From positions 62,001-126,000 of the forward strand of contig NZ_AEJB01000514.1 in NCBI RefSeq assembly GCF_000331005.1: a stretch of 64,000 nucleotides of DNA. The letters run 5' to 3'. The stretch is from Streptomyces turgidiscabies Car8. GTDB taxonomy: Bacteria; Actinomycetota; Actinomycetes; Streptomycetales; Streptomycetaceae. Below, in pieces: positions 39,899-48,949 of this stretch; position 1 is the stretch's first letter, and every line of letters begins with the position of its first letter. Below the pieces are notes generated by a model. That model ran no database searches, was not told the DNA's origin, and saw only the letters and a program-made list of their open reading frames with translations. Position numbers and translations under genes: made by a program.

Positions 39899-41386
39899 AT
39901 GACCTCTCCGCTCACCACCCCGGCGACCGACGGCCGCTGGACTCCCCGTCTGTGGGGCACCCTTCTGGTGCTCTGCGCCGCGATGTTCCTGGACGCGCTG
40001 GACGTGTCGATGGTCGGTGTCGCACTGCCGTCCATCGGCTCCGAACTCGACCTCTCCACCTCGACGCTGCAATGGATCGTCAGCGGCTACATCCTGGGAT
40101 ACGGCGGCCTCCTGCTCCTCGGCGGGAGGACCGCCGACCTGCTCGGCCGCCGTCAGGTGTTCCTCGTGGCACTCGGCGTCTTCGCCCTCGCCTCGCTGCT
40201 CGGCGGACTCGTCGACTCCGGCCCCCTGCTGATCGCCAGCCGCTTCGTCAAGGGACTCAGCGCCGCCTTCACCGCTCCGGCCGGCCTGTCCATCATCACC
40301 ACGACCTTCGCGGAGGGCCCGCTGCGCAACCGGGCCCTGTCCATCTACACCACCTGCGCGGCCACCGGCTTCTCGATGGGCCTGGTCCTCTCCGGCCTGC
40401 TCACCGAGGCGAGTTGGCGCCTGACCATGCTGCTGCCGGCCCCGGTCGCCGTGCTCGCCCTGGTCGCCGGCCTGAAGCTGCTGCCGCGCAGCGAACGCGA
40501 GAAGGACCACAACGGCTACGACGTCCCCGGCGCGATTCTCGGCACCGCCTCGATGCTGCTGCTGGTCTTCACCGTCGTGCAGGCCCCGCAGGTCGGCTGG
40601 GCATCCGCCCGGACCCTGCTGTCCTTCCTCGCCGTGGCCGTGCTGCTCACCGTCTTCGTCCGCGTCGAGCGGCGCTCCGCCGGACCGCTCATCCGGCTGG
40701 GTGTGCTGCGCTCCGGCCCCCAGATTCGCGCCCAGCTCGGCGCGTTGACGCTGTTCGGCTCGTACGTCGGATTCCAGTTCCTGGTGACCATCTACATGCA
40801 GTCACTGCTCGGCTGGTCGGCGCTGCACACGGCGCTCGCCTTCCTCCCGGCCGGTGCGATCGTCGCGCTGTCGGCGACGAAGATGGGCGCGATCGTCGAC
40901 CGGTTCGGCACCCAGCGGCTGATCGTGGCGGGCTTCGTGCTGATGATCACCGGGTACGCCCTGTTCCTCCGGGTCAGCCTCGACCCGGACTACGCCACCC
41001 TGATCCTGCCGTCGATGGTACTGATCGGCGGCGCCTTCGCCCTGGTCTTCCCCTCGCTCAACATCCAGGCCACGAACGGCGTCGACGACCATGAACAGGG
41101 CATGGTCTCCGGCCTGTTGAACACCTCGGTCCAGGTGGGCGGCGCGATCTTCCTGGCCGTCGTGACGGCGGTGGTCACCGCGGGCACCCCCGCGAACCCC
41201 TCGCCGCAGGCCGTCCTCGACGCCTACCGGCCCGGACTGATCGTGGTGACGGGCATCGCGCTCGTCGGCCTGCTCGCCACGCTCCCCGGACTGCGCACCC
41301 GGCGTCCGGGCCGGTCCGTCGTCGTCGCGAAGTCCGTTCAGCAGCAGGAGGAGACGGCACCCGAACCCGTGGCGGCCCGCGACTGA
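39899..41386 (+). CDS. MFS drug efflux transporter (DHA2, 14-TM type)
   Basis: A 495-residue transporter with about 14 hydrophobic segments. The DHA2 signature LDVSMVGVALPSIGSEL is in TM1, then LQWIVSGYILGYGGLLLLGG. The loop GRTADLLGRRQVFLVALG is motif A. Members export antibiotics and other hydrophobic compounds with protons. The Glu/Pro-rich C-terminal tail is cytoplasmic. The start ATG 39899 sits directly behind the palindrome at 39865-39877. A strong terminator follows at 41408. Confidence 0.92.
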   Translation: MTSPLTTPATDGRWTPRLWGTLLVLCAAMFLDALDVSMVGVALPSIGSELDLSTSTLQWIVSGYILGYGGLLLLGGRTADLLGRRQVFLVALGVFALASLLGGLVDSGPLLIASRFVKGLSAAFTAPAGLSIITTTFAEGPLRNRALSIYTTCAATGFSMGLVLSGLLTEASWRLTMLLPAPVAVLALVAGLKLLPRSEREKDHNGYDVPGAILGTASMLLLVFTVVQAPQVGWASARTLLSFLAVAVLLTVFVRVERRSAGPLIRLGVLRSGPQIRAQLGALTLFGSYVGFQFLVTIYMQSLLGWSALHTALAFLPAGAIVALSATKMGAIVDRFGTQRLIVAGFVLMITGYALFLRVSLDPDYATLILPSMVLIGGAFALVFPSLNIQATNGVDDHEQGMVSGLLNTSVQVGGAIFLAVVTAVVTAGTPANPSPQAVLDAYRPGLIVVTGIALVGLLATLPGLRTRRPGRSVVVAKSVQQQEETAPEPVAARD

Positions 41387-41407
41387 CCGGGTCTGTCCGG
41401 CGTCCGA

Positions 41408-41437
41408 GCCCGGCCGGGGTGGCTTGCCCGGCCGGGC
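41408..41437. terminator. Terminator after MFS gene
   Basis: Perfect 11-bp inverted repeat GCCCGGCCGGG / CCCGGCCGGGC around an eight-base loop, about 20 bases after the MFS stop. Confidence 0.65.
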
Positions 41438-41479
41438 ACCGCCTGTTTGACTCGCCGGATGGACAACTACGGGGACCAC

Positions 41480-41782
41480 ATGGGGCAGGGCCGCGCGAGA
41501 AACTCCCAGGCGCGGCGGGACGCGGTCACCGTGGAGATCGGATACGCCCTGTGCAGCGCCGTCTTCCTGGCGGCCGTCGTCTTCGCGGTGGTGACCGGTC
41601 CGGCGTGGGTCTTCGACCTGTCCGACACCGCGCAGCGCACGCTCGTCGCGGCGGGCGCGACGCTGGGCGCCGTCCTGTTCATGGTGCGCGTGGTGAGCGT
41701 ACTGAACCGTTTCGGTCGCGCAGGCGACACCACCGATGGGTCTCAGCCGAGCCAGCCCGGCCGCACCAACCCCGACTCGTAG
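41480..41782 (+). CDS. DUF6332-like small membrane protein
   Basis: A 100-residue protein with two membrane segments (IGYALCSAVFLAAVVFAVV and VAAGATLGAVLFMVRVV). The start RRDAVTVEIGYA and the tail SQPSQPGRTNPDS resemble DUF6332 proteins of Streptomyces. ATG 41480 has GGGGA five bases upstream. Its 3' end overlaps the 3' end of the convergent response-regulator gene by 40 bp. The function is unknown. Confidence 0.72.
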   Translation: MGQGRARNSQARRDAVTVEIGYALCSAVFLAAVVFAVVTGPAWVFDLSDTAQRTLVAAGATLGAVLFMVRVVSVLNRFGRAGDTTDGSQPSQPGRTNPDS

Positions 41783-42408
41783 GCCAGCACCACCAGTTGG
41801 GCCCGGTCGCGGGCGCCCAGCTTCACCATCGTGCGGCTCACGTGGGTCTTCGCGGTGAGCGGACTGACGACCAGGCGGCGGGCGATCTCCGCGTTGGACA
41901 GGCCCATTCCGACCAGGGCCATCACCTCCCGTTCCCGTTCGGTGAGCCCGGTGAGGGCGTCGACTGTGGCCGGTTCCTTCGAGCGGGCGGCGAACTCGCC
42001 GATCAGCCGTCGCGTGACTCCCGGCGAGAGCAGCGCGTCACCGGCGACCACCGCCCGTACGGCGCGCAGGAGTTCGTCCGGCTCGGTGTCCTTCACCAGA
42101 AAGCCGGAGGCACCGCTGCGGATCGCCTCGAAGACGTACTCGTCGAGTTCGAAGGTGGTCAGCATGACCACCCTGACGTCGTTCAGCGCGGTGTCGCCGG
42201 TGATCCGTCGGGTCGCGGCGAGCCCGTCCAGCACCGGCATGCGGATGTCCATCAGGACGACATCGGGGCGCAGTTCGCGTACGGCACGCAGCGCTTCCTC
42301 TCCGTCGGCGGCCTCCCCGGCCACCTCGATGTCGGGCTGTGCGTCGAGCAGTGCCCTGAACCCCGCGCGCACCAACGACTGGTCGTCGGCGAGCAGTACA
42401 CGGATCAC
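41743..42408 (-). CDS. Two-component response regulator, LuxR (NarL) family
   Basis: A 221-residue regulator. The receiver domain (about 1-120) has acidic residues in LLADDQ, the phospho-acceptor Asp in VVLMDIRMP (about residue 53), and the Lys in GFLVKDTEP. The DNA-binding domain (about 155-215) has LTEREREVMALVGMGLSNAEI then VVSPLTAKTHVSR. GTG 42408 overlaps the kinase stop (GTGA) and has GGAGG upstream. It is the output of the histidine kinase encoded just upstream. Confidence 0.94.
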   Translation of the reverse strand: MIRVLLADDQSLVRAGFRALLDAQPDIEVAGEAADGEEALRAVRELRPDVVLMDIRMPVLDGLAATRRITGDTALNDVRVVMLTTFELDEYVFEAIRSGASGFLVKDTEPDELLRAVRAVVAGDALLSPGVTRRLIGEFAARSKEPATVDALTGLTEREREVMALVGMGLSNAEIARRLVVSPLTAKTHVSRTMVKLGARDRAQLVVLAYESGLVRPGWLG

Positions 42409-43640
42409 CGGTCCTCCTTCACCCTGAGCGGCAGCACTGCCAGCACCCGGAAACCGCCGTCCGCTCGCGGCCCCGCCTCGATCGTGCCACCGAGGGCGGC
42501 GGCCCGCTCCCGCATCCCGGCCAGCCCGTTCCCGCTGCCACCCGCGTCGGCGCCGGTCGCGGGCCCGTCGTCGTCGACGCGCAGCCGCAGGACGCCGTCC
42601 GCTTCGTCCGCCTCGACCCGCACGCGCGCGTGCCGTGAACCGGAGTGCCGTACGACGTTGGTGAGGGCCTCCTGGACGATCCGGAAGGCGGCGAGATCGG
42701 CACCCGGCGGCAGCTTCGGGGCCGCGCCCCGCACCTCTACGGTCAGTCCGGCCGCCGCCGCCTGCTCCACCAGCTCGGACAGCCGCTCCAACCCGGGCGC
42801 CGGAGCGCGCGGCGCGTCCCCCGGCGTACGCAGCGTGTCGAGCACCTGACGCACCTCGCCGAGCGCCTCTTTGCTCGCCGCCTTGATGGTGGTGAGCGCG
42901 GTGCGGGCCTGCTCGGGGTCGGAGTCGAGCAGCGCGAGACCGACCCCGGCCTGCACGTTGATGACCGAAATACTGTGCGCGAGTACGTCGTGCAGTTCGC
43001 GCGCGATCCGCAACCGCTCCTCGTCGGCGCGCCGCCGGACGGCCTGGGCGCGCTCGGCGCGTTCCCGGTCCCACTGCTCCCGTCGCACCCTGACCAGCTC
43101 GGCGACCGCCACGACGGCCACCACCCAGGCGGCGACCACGAGCTCCTGACTCCAGGGAGCGGCCTTGTCGCCGGAGGGCGGCAGCCACCGGTACAGCCAG
43201 TGCGCGATCAGCACGTGCCCGGCCCAGAGCATCCCGACAGCCGCCCACGCGGCCCCGCGGTGCCCGGCGACCACCGCGCTGAAGCAGCCCAGTACCACGG
43301 TCAGGAAGACCGGCCCGTAGGGATATCCGGCGCCGAGGTACACCATGGCGGCAGCGGCGGTGCCGAAGACGACGAGCACCGGATACCGCTGCCGCCACAG
43401 CAGCAGCGCCGAACCGGCAACGAGCAGGAGAACGGCGAAGAGGTCCAGGTGGGCGCGGTCCCCTTCCTGTCGGCCGGCTGCGAGCTTCGAGCCGACGAGC
43501 ACGAAGGCGGTCAGCAGGAGGACGGAACGCCAGGGCCACCGGCCGACACCCCGGTCCGCGACCGCCGGGCCTTCCCCGTCCCGGGACCCCCACCGCCGGG
43601 GCGAACCTCCCCCGCGTCCGCGTACGCGCTGCTCGTCCAT
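42405..43640 (-). CDS. Sensor histidine kinase (NarL-type partner, HisKA_3)
   Basis: A 411-residue kinase. After a Gly/Arg-rich start there are about five membrane segments (residues about 38-185). The dimerisation box is ARELHDVLAHSISVINVQAG (His about 225), and the HATPase part has EALTNVVRHSGS, VDDDGPAT and GNGLAGMRERAAALGG. No extracellular sensing domain is visible, so the membrane bundle itself probably senses the signal. It is coupled to the response regulator by a four-base overlap. The start ATG 43640 has only a weak ribosome site. Confidence 0.93.
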   Translation of the reverse strand: MDEQRVRGRGGGSPRRWGSRDGEGPAVADRGVGRWPWRSVLLLTAFVLVGSKLAAGRQEGDRAHLDLFAVLLLVAGSALLLWRQRYPVLVVFGTAAAAMVYLGAGYPYGPVFLTVVLGCFSAVVAGHRGAAWAAVGMLWAGHVLIAHWLYRWLPPSGDKAAPWSQELVVAAWVVAVVAVAELVRVRREQWDRERAERAQAVRRRADEERLRIARELHDVLAHSISVINVQAGVGLALLDSDPEQARTALTTIKAASKEALGEVRQVLDTLRTPGDAPRAPAPGLERLSELVEQAAAAGLTVEVRGAAPKLPPGADLAAFRIVQEALTNVVRHSGSRHARVRVEADEADGVLRLRVDDDGPATGADAGGSGNGLAGMRERAAALGGTIEAGPRADGGFRVLAVLPLRVKEDR

Positions 43641-43792
43641 GCCCGCCACGCTAGACGGCACCGCCCCGCCACGGCGTCCGCCGGACGAGGTGATCACCCG
43701 TACTCCCCGGGGAGTACGGGTCCGGGGGCGCCCTGTCCGCGGCGCCCGCCCCACCACCCCCCTGCTCCGTCCGCTCCCTCGGCTTCCCTTTG

Positions 43793-44503
43793 CTACTTCT
43801 CCTTCTCCTTCTCGGGGAACACCAGCCCCACCCCGTGGCCGATACGGCTGACGGCGTACCGGTAGAACCTCTCCCGGTCCTCCACCACCCGGTTGAACTG
43901 ACCGAACAGCTCGAACCCGACCAGCCCGTACACCTGCGCCCAGGCCGCGGCGAGCGCCAGCGCCACCTCCGGTGGCAGGTCGGGGGCGATGTCGGCGGCC
44001 AACCGCTCGCCCTCGGGGCGCAGTTCGGCGGGGATCGGGGTGAGCGCCACCCCTCGGCCCCGGTGGGCGTCACGCACGATGTCCATCAGCAGCAGTCCGA
44101 CCCGCGAGGCGGCCGGCACGGTGGTGGGGGGCGCCTTGTACCCGGGGACCGGGGAGCCGTAGATCAGCGCGTACTCGTGGGGACTGTCCAGCGCCCAGCC
44201 GCGCACCGCTTCGCACACCGCGACCCAGCGCCGCAGCGGGCCGGTGTCCGCGACGGCGGCGTGGGCGGTCTCGGCGGCCTCGCCCAGGGAGTCGTAGGCG
44301 TCGATGATGAGGGCGGTCAGCAGGTCGTCACGGCTCGGGAAGTAGCGGTAGAGCGCGGAGGAGACCATGCCGAGTTCACGGGCGACGGCCCGCAGCGAGA
44401 GTTTGGCGGCCCCTTCGGCCGCGAGCTGTCTGCGCGCCTCGTCCTTGATCGCCGAGGTGACCTCGATCCGGGCACGGGCGCGGGCTCCTTTTGCGGTGCT
44501 CAT
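43793..44503 (-). CDS. TetR/AcrR family regulator
   Basis: A 236-residue regulator with an Arg/Ala-rich N-terminal tail. The helix-turn-helix is KLSLRAVARELGMVSSALYR then YFPSRDD. The C-terminal domain is of the TetR_C_13-like type (SPHEYALIYGSPVPGYKAPP). ATG 44503 is chosen because the extended frame to 44680 runs through the operator repeats. It is divergent from a deazaflavin-dependent nitroreductase gene. Palindromes at 44565-44577 and 44615-44633 in the shared promoter region are likely its binding sites. Confidence 0.88.
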   Translation of the reverse strand: MSTAKGARARARIEVTSAIKDEARRQLAAEGAAKLSLRAVARELGMVSSALYRYFPSRDDLLTALIIDAYDSLGEAAETAHAAVADTGPLRRWVAVCEAVRGWALDSPHEYALIYGSPVPGYKAPPTTVPAASRVGLLLMDIVRDAHRGRGVALTPIPAELRPEGERLAADIAPDLPPEVALALAAAWAQVYGLVGFELFGQFNRVVEDRERFYRYAVSRIGHGVGLVFPEKEKEK

Positions 44504-44564
44504 GGGTGCGAGTGTTCCACGTTTTCGGAGCAGTGCACACAAACAAGAGCGCCGAACCAAAAAG

Positions 44565-44577
44565 AGAGCAGTGCTCT
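44565..44577. promoter_or_regulatory. Operator-like palindrome 1, divergent tetR/nitroreductase promoter
   Basis: AGAGC-AGT-GCTCT, the weaker of two copies spaced about 50 bp apart. Another half site, GGAGCAGTGCAC, lies near 44527. Confidence 0.55.
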
Positions 44578-44614
44578 TGCTTTGGATCACCGATCTCCGG
44601 CAGACTGCTCTCAA

Positions 44615-44633
44615 GCGAGAGCAGTGCTCTCGC
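44615..44633. promoter_or_regulatory. Operator-like palindrome 2, divergent tetR/nitroreductase promoter
   Basis: GCGAGAGC-AGT-GCTCTCGC, a perfect 8-bp inverted repeat with the same AGT spacer as copy 1, 46 bp before the nitroreductase ATG. Confidence 0.7.
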
Positions 44634-44678
44634 AACCAGGATTCGCACACGCCCTGACCGCAAACCCAGGAGGACACC

Positions 44679-45134
44679 ATGCCGTCGTCGTCAGCCCACT
44701 ACATGAAGCCCAAGGCGTTCGACCGGGCCATGAACGGATTCATCGGCTGGCTCACCCGCCACGGCTTGAGCGTCATGGGCACCGCCGAACTCTCCGTGCT
44801 CGGCCGCAAGAGCGGAGAGTGGCGCCGGGTGCCCGTCAACCCGCTGCCGTACGAGGGCGGCCCCTACCTCGTCTCGGCGCGCGGCCACTCCGAGTGGGTG
44901 CGGAACATGCGCGCCGCCGGCGGCGGACGGCTCAAGGTCGGCCGCCGCGTCCAGGAGTTCACCGCGGTCGAGCTGCCGGACGCCGAGAAGCCGGTCGTGC
45001 TGCGCACCTACCTCAAGAAGTGGGGCTGGGAAGTGGGGCGCTTCTTCGGCGACGTCGACGCCAACTCCACCGACGAGGAGCTGCTCGCCGCCGCTCCCAA
45101 GCACCCCGTCTTCCGGATCACCGTCACCTCGTGA
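44679..45134 (+). CDS. Nitroreductase family deazaflavin (F420)-dependent oxidoreductase
   Basis: A 151-residue protein of the DDN/PNPOx-like split-barrel family. It has VLGRKSGEWRRVPVNPLPYE (F420-phosphate-type contact region), YLVSARGHSEWVRNMRAAGG, and LKVGRRVQEFTAVELP. Members use F420H2 to reduce quinones, nitro compounds or enones. ATG 44679 has AGGAGGA upstream. Probably repressed by the divergent TetR protein and induced by an electrophile. Confidence 0.88.
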   Translation: MPSSSAHYMKPKAFDRAMNGFIGWLTRHGLSVMGTAELSVLGRKSGEWRRVPVNPLPYEGGPYLVSARGHSEWVRNMRAAGGGRLKVGRRVQEFTAVELPDAEKPVVLRTYLKKWGWEVGRFFGDVDANSTDEELLAAAPKHPVFRITVTS

Positions 45135-45170
45135 ACGCCCCTCGACACCCGGACGAGGCCGGGCGAGGTC

Positions 45171-46379
45171 TCAGGGCTTGTCGAGCACGGTCAGGGCGCG
45201 CCCGGCCATGGGGTGGGTGCGCACCAGCTCGCCCAGCGAGGTGGTGCCCCGGGTGATGTCCCGGAAGGCGTTCCACGCGGGGCGGAAACCGGTCAGGGCG
45301 GCGTGGAAGAGACCGGGGCGCCGCTCGAACGCCTTGAGCATGCTCCGGCCGACGGCCATCTCGACACCGAGTCCCGCCTTGATCGCGAACGCGTAGTTCA
45401 GTGCCTGGCGGCGCGTGTCCACGGCGTCGTTGGCCTCCGCGATGCGTACCGCCCACTCCCCCGCGAGCCGTCCCGAGCGCAGCGCGAACGAGATGCCCTC
45501 TCGGGTCCACGGCTCGAGCAGGCCCGCCGCGTCCCCGCAGACCAGCACCCGGCCGCGGGACAGCGGCGAGTCGTCGGCACGGCAGCGCGTCAGGTGGCCG
45601 GAGGAGATGCTCGGTTCGAAGCCGGCCAGCCCCAGCCGGGCGATGAAGTCCTCCAGATACCGCTTGGTGGCCGCGCCCTCACCGCGCGCGGAGATCACAC
45701 CCACCGTCAGCGTGTCGCCCTTGGGGAACACCCAGCCGTAACTGCCGGGCATCGGACCCCAGTCGATGAGTACCCGCCCCTGCCAGTCCTCGGCGACGGT
45801 CTGCGGCACCGGGATCTCCGCCTCCAGGCCGAGATCCACCTGGTCGAGCTTCACCCCGACGTGTGCTCCTATGCGGCTGGCGCTGCCGTCCGCGCCGACG
45901 ACCGCGCGGGCCAGCACCGTCTCGCCGCCCTGCAGGACGAGTGCGACCGTCCGCCGGTCCGGCACCGCGGAGCCGTGCTGCTCTACCCGCGACACCGCGA
46001 CGCCTGTACGCAGCTCGGCGCCCGCCTTCTGGGCGTGCTCGACGAGCTGCTGGTCGAACTCGGGCCGGTTGATCAACCCGAACAGCATCTGCTTGGAGCG
46101 ACGCGTGCGGGTGAAGCGGCCGTTGTTCGAGAAGGTGACCGCGTGCACCCGGTCCCTGAAGGGCAGTTCGAAGCCTGGCGGCAAGGAATCGCGCGAGGGG
46201 CCGATGATCCCGCCGCCGCACGTCTTGTAACGCGGCAGTTCCGCTTTCTCCAGCAACAGCACACTGCGGCCCGCGACCGCCGCCGCGTACGCGGCCGAGG
46301 CCCCCGCCGGTCCCGCGCCCACCACAACGACGTCCCACACCTGTGCCACGTCGTCCGCCGAAGAGTTCTCGCTGCTCAC
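45171..46379 (-). CDS. Geranylgeranyl reductase family FAD-dependent oxidoreductase
   Basis: A 402-residue flavoprotein. It has the FAD motif VVVVGAGPAGASAAYAA near residue 20, the family-typical LPRYKTCGGG, a middle VGADGSASRIG and the second FAD motif LVCGDAAGLLEPWTREGI near 285. The family reduces prenyl double bonds (geranylgeranyl groups of quinones or lipids). In actinobacteria many members are annotated near respiratory-quinone genes. The start is GTG 46379; the track extends in frame to 46415. It converges on the nitroreductase gene. Confidence 0.88.
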   Translation of the reverse strand: MSSENSSADDVAQVWDVVVVGAGPAGASAAYAAAVAGRSVLLLEKAELPRYKTCGGGIIGPSRDSLPPGFELPFRDRVHAVTFSNNGRFTRTRRSKQMLFGLINRPEFDQQLVEHAQKAGAELRTGVAVSRVEQHGSAVPDRRTVALVLQGGETVLARAVVGADGSASRIGAHVGVKLDQVDLGLEAEIPVPQTVAEDWQGRVLIDWGPMPGSYGWVFPKGDTLTVGVISARGEGAATKRYLEDFIARLGLAGFEPSISSGHLTRCRADDSPLSRGRVLVCGDAAGLLEPWTREGISFALRSGRLAGEWAVRIAEANDAVDTRRQALNYAFAIKAGLGVEMAVGRSMLKAFERRPGLFHAALTGFRPAWNAFRDITRGTTSLGELVRTHPMAGRALTVLDKP

Positions 46380-46513
46380 GATGGTCTGTCGCTCCTGGTC
46401 ATCCGCCTGCCGCACCTGTTCCTCCGCATCCTACGGCGGGAGTCGCCACAGTCCGCTGTGGGAGGATCACAGGACTTCTCTGGTACAACGTCGCACCCAC
46501 AAGGAGCGTGCCC

Positions 46514-47869
46514 ATGTCCTCGAATCCGGTCGCCGAGACCGTCGCCTCCCTCATGCCGAGGGCACGGGCGGAGCTCACCGAACTGGTGGCGTTCAAGTCG
46601 GTGGCGGACTTCGAACAGTTCCCGAGGAGCGAGAGCGAGGCCGCCGCGAACTGGGTCGCCGACGCGCTGCGCGCCGACGGGTTCCAGGACGTGGCCCTGC
46701 TCGACACCCCGGACGGCACGCAGTCGGTGTACGGCTTCCTGCCCGGCCCCGAGGGCGCGAAGACCGTCCTGCTCTACGCCCACTACGACGTGCAGCCGCC
46801 GCTCGACGAGGCCGGCTGGGTGACCCCGCCCTTCGAGCTGACCGAGCGCGACGGCCGCTGGTACGGACGCGGTGCCGCCGACTGCAAGGGCGGCCTCATC
46901 ATGCACCTGCTCGCCCTGCGTGCCCTCAAGGCGAACGGCGGCGTCCCGGTCAACGTCAAGGTGATCGCCGAGGGTTCGGAGGAGATGGGCACGGGCGGTC
47001 TGGAGCGGTACGCCGAGGAACACCCGGAGTTGCTCGCCGCCGACACCATCGTCATCGGCGACGCGGGCAACTTCCGGGTCGGGCTGCCGACGGTCACCTC
47101 GACTCTGCGCGGCATGACCATGCTGCGGATCAGGATCGACACCCTCGAGGGCAACCTCCACTCGGGCCAGTTCGGCGGGGCCGCGCCCGACGCGCTGGGC
47201 GCGCTGATCCGCGTCCTCGACTCGCTGCGTGCCGAGGACGGTTCGACGACAGTCGACGGACTCACGGACGACGCGTCGTGGGACGGGCTCCAGTACGACG
47301 AGAAGCAGTTCCGCGCGGACGCCAAGGTGCTGGACGGCGTGGAGCTGATCGGCTCCGGCCCGGTCGCCGACCGGATCTGGGCGCGCCCTGCGGTCACGGT
47401 CCTCGGCATCGACTGCCCGCCGGTGGTCGGCGCCACCCCGTCCGTGCAGGCGAGCGCCCGCGCGCTGGTCAGCCTGCGGGTGCCGCCGGGTGTGGACGCG
47501 GCGGCGGCGACCAAGCTCCTGCAGGCGCATCTGACCGCGCACACGCCGTGGGGCGCGCGAGTGTCCATGGAGCAGACCGGACAGGGCCAGCCGTTCCGCG
47601 CCGACACCTCCAGCCCGGCGTACACGGCGATGGCCGAGGCCATGGCGGTCGCGTACCCGGGCCAGGAGATGCAGTACGCGGGCCAGGGCGGCTCGATCCC
47701 CCTCTGCAACACGCTCGCGTCGCTCTACCCGCGCGCCGAGATCCTGCTGATCGGTCTGAGCGAGCCGGAGGCCCAGATCCACGCGGTGAACGAGAGCGTG
47801 TCCCCGGAGGAGCTGGAACGCCTGTCGGTGACAGAGGCCCTGTTCCTCCGGAACTACGCCGCGTCCTGA
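46514..47869 (+). CDS. M20 family dipeptidase
   Basis: A 451-residue zinc peptidase. Metal ligands appear in order: His in LYAHYDVQPP near residue 89, Asp in RGAADCKGG near 121, Glu-Glu in AEGSEEMGTGG near 155, Asp in VIGDAGN near 183, and the late His in QIHAVNES near 421. The dimerisation domain (about 195-355) includes NLHSGQFGGAAPDALG. The reaction is hydrolysis of dipeptides, including unusual ones such as beta-alanyl or D-containing peptides. Start ATG 46514 has AAGGAG upstream. Confidence 0.93.
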   Translation: MSSNPVAETVASLMPRARAELTELVAFKSVADFEQFPRSESEAAANWVADALRADGFQDVALLDTPDGTQSVYGFLPGPEGAKTVLLYAHYDVQPPLDEAGWVTPPFELTERDGRWYGRGAADCKGGLIMHLLALRALKANGGVPVNVKVIAEGSEEMGTGGLERYAEEHPELLAADTIVIGDAGNFRVGLPTVTSTLRGMTMLRIRIDTLEGNLHSGQFGGAAPDALGALIRVLDSLRAEDGSTTVDGLTDDASWDGLQYDEKQFRADAKVLDGVELIGSGPVADRIWARPAVTVLGIDCPPVVGATPSVQASARALVSLRVPPGVDAAAATKLLQAHLTAHTPWGARVSMEQTGQGQPFRADTSSPAYTAMAEAMAVAYPGQEMQYAGQGGSIPLCNTLASLYPRAEILLIGLSEPEAQIHAVNESVSPEELERLSVTEALFLRNYAAS

Positions 47870-47890
47870 GCCTCCCCGGCAGCCCGCCCC

Positions 47891-48949
47891 CTACTCCGCC
47901 TCGGCCTCTCCCACCGCCACCCCCGCCTCCAGATAGAGGGCGGCGCCCCGTTCGCGCGCCCGCAGGGCCCCGCGCAGGCGCTCGTAGCGGACGGGCGGGA
48001 GCAGGTCGGCGGCCTCCTCCTCGGTGACGAAGCGCCAGTCACGCAGTTCGGGGCCGGGCAGCAGCACCCGCCCGGCCCGGGCGCTGTCGAGCCGTCCGCC
48101 GTCGAAGAGGAGGCGCAGTCCGCCGTAGCCGGGCGGCTCGGGCGGCTCCCAGTCGATGACGAGGAGCCGGGGTACGTCGGTGAGGTGGATGCCCGTCTCC
48201 TCGGCGACCTCGCGGATGCCCGCGCGCGCGGGCGCCTCGCCCCGCTCGACGACGCCGCCGGGGAACTCCCAGCCCGCCTTGTAGGTGGGGTCGACGAGCA
48301 GGACCCGGTCCTCGTCGTCGAACAGCAGGACCCCGGCGGCCACCGTTTCGCCGGTGGGTTCCGGGGTCTGGACGATGTCGCACGTGGGCGCGGTCCCGGT
48401 GCTGACGGCCTCCGCGATCCGTACGGCCGTCTCGTACGGGGTGAGGGCGCTGGTGTCGACCGGATGGGCGTCGGCGGTGAGCCAGGAGGCGAGCGCCGTC
48501 CGGTACGACTCGATCTGGTCGTACGACCATTGCCGTACGCGTATCTCTCCGTCCGGGAGGTCCGGTGGGATCTCCCGGGTGGCTATTCGCTCGCGCAGGA
48601 TCGTTTCCGCCGGGGCGAGGAGCACATGCCGGACCGTGATCCGGCGGGCGGCGAGGCCACCGAAGATCTCGTCGCGGTACTCCTGGCGGAGGAGCGTCAT
48701 GGGGACCACGAGGGTGCCGCCGAGCTCGGCGAGCATGGCTGCCGCGGTGTCCACGACGAGCCGCCGCCAGATCGGCAGGTCCTGGAAGTCGCCGACCTCC
48801 GCGAGTCGCTTGGGAGGCAGCAGATGCGCGAGTGCCCCGCCGATGACCTCGGGGTCGAAGAGCGTGCTGTTCGGGATCAGTTCGTTCAGTTCCCGTGCGG
48901 TGGTGGTCTTTCCCGCACCGAACGCGCCGTTGACCCAGACGACGATCAC
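47891..48949 (-). CDS. AAA/TmrB-like NTPase fused to a NUDIX hydrolase
   Basis: A 352-residue two-domain protein. The N-terminal half is a P-loop kinase-like domain: NGAFGAGKTTTARELNELIP (Walker A) and a pattern close to TmrB/zeta-type proteins. The C-terminal half (about 200-340) is a NUDIX domain with the full box GGVVERGEAPARAG followed by IREVAEETGI. Both halves act on nucleotides or nucleotide-like compounds; TmrB-type ATPases bind nucleoside antibiotics. GTG 48949 has AGGGGGA four bases upstream. The fusion suggests capture and clean-up of a modified nucleotide. Confidence 0.85.
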   Translation of the reverse strand: MIVVWVNGAFGAGKTTTARELNELIPNSTLFDPEVIGGALAHLLPPKRLAEVGDFQDLPIWRRLVVDTAAAMLAELGGTLVVPMTLLRQEYRDEIFGGLAARRITVRHVLLAPAETILRERIATREIPPDLPDGEIRVRQWSYDQIESYRTALASWLTADAHPVDTSALTPYETAVRIAEAVSTGTAPTCDIVQTPEPTGETVAAGVLLFDDEDRVLLVDPTYKAGWEFPGGVVERGEAPARAGIREVAEETGIHLTDVPRLLVIDWEPPEPPGYGGLRLLFDGGRLDSARAGRVLLPGPELRDWRFVTEEEAADLLPPVRYERLRGALRARERGAALYLEAGVAVGEAEAE

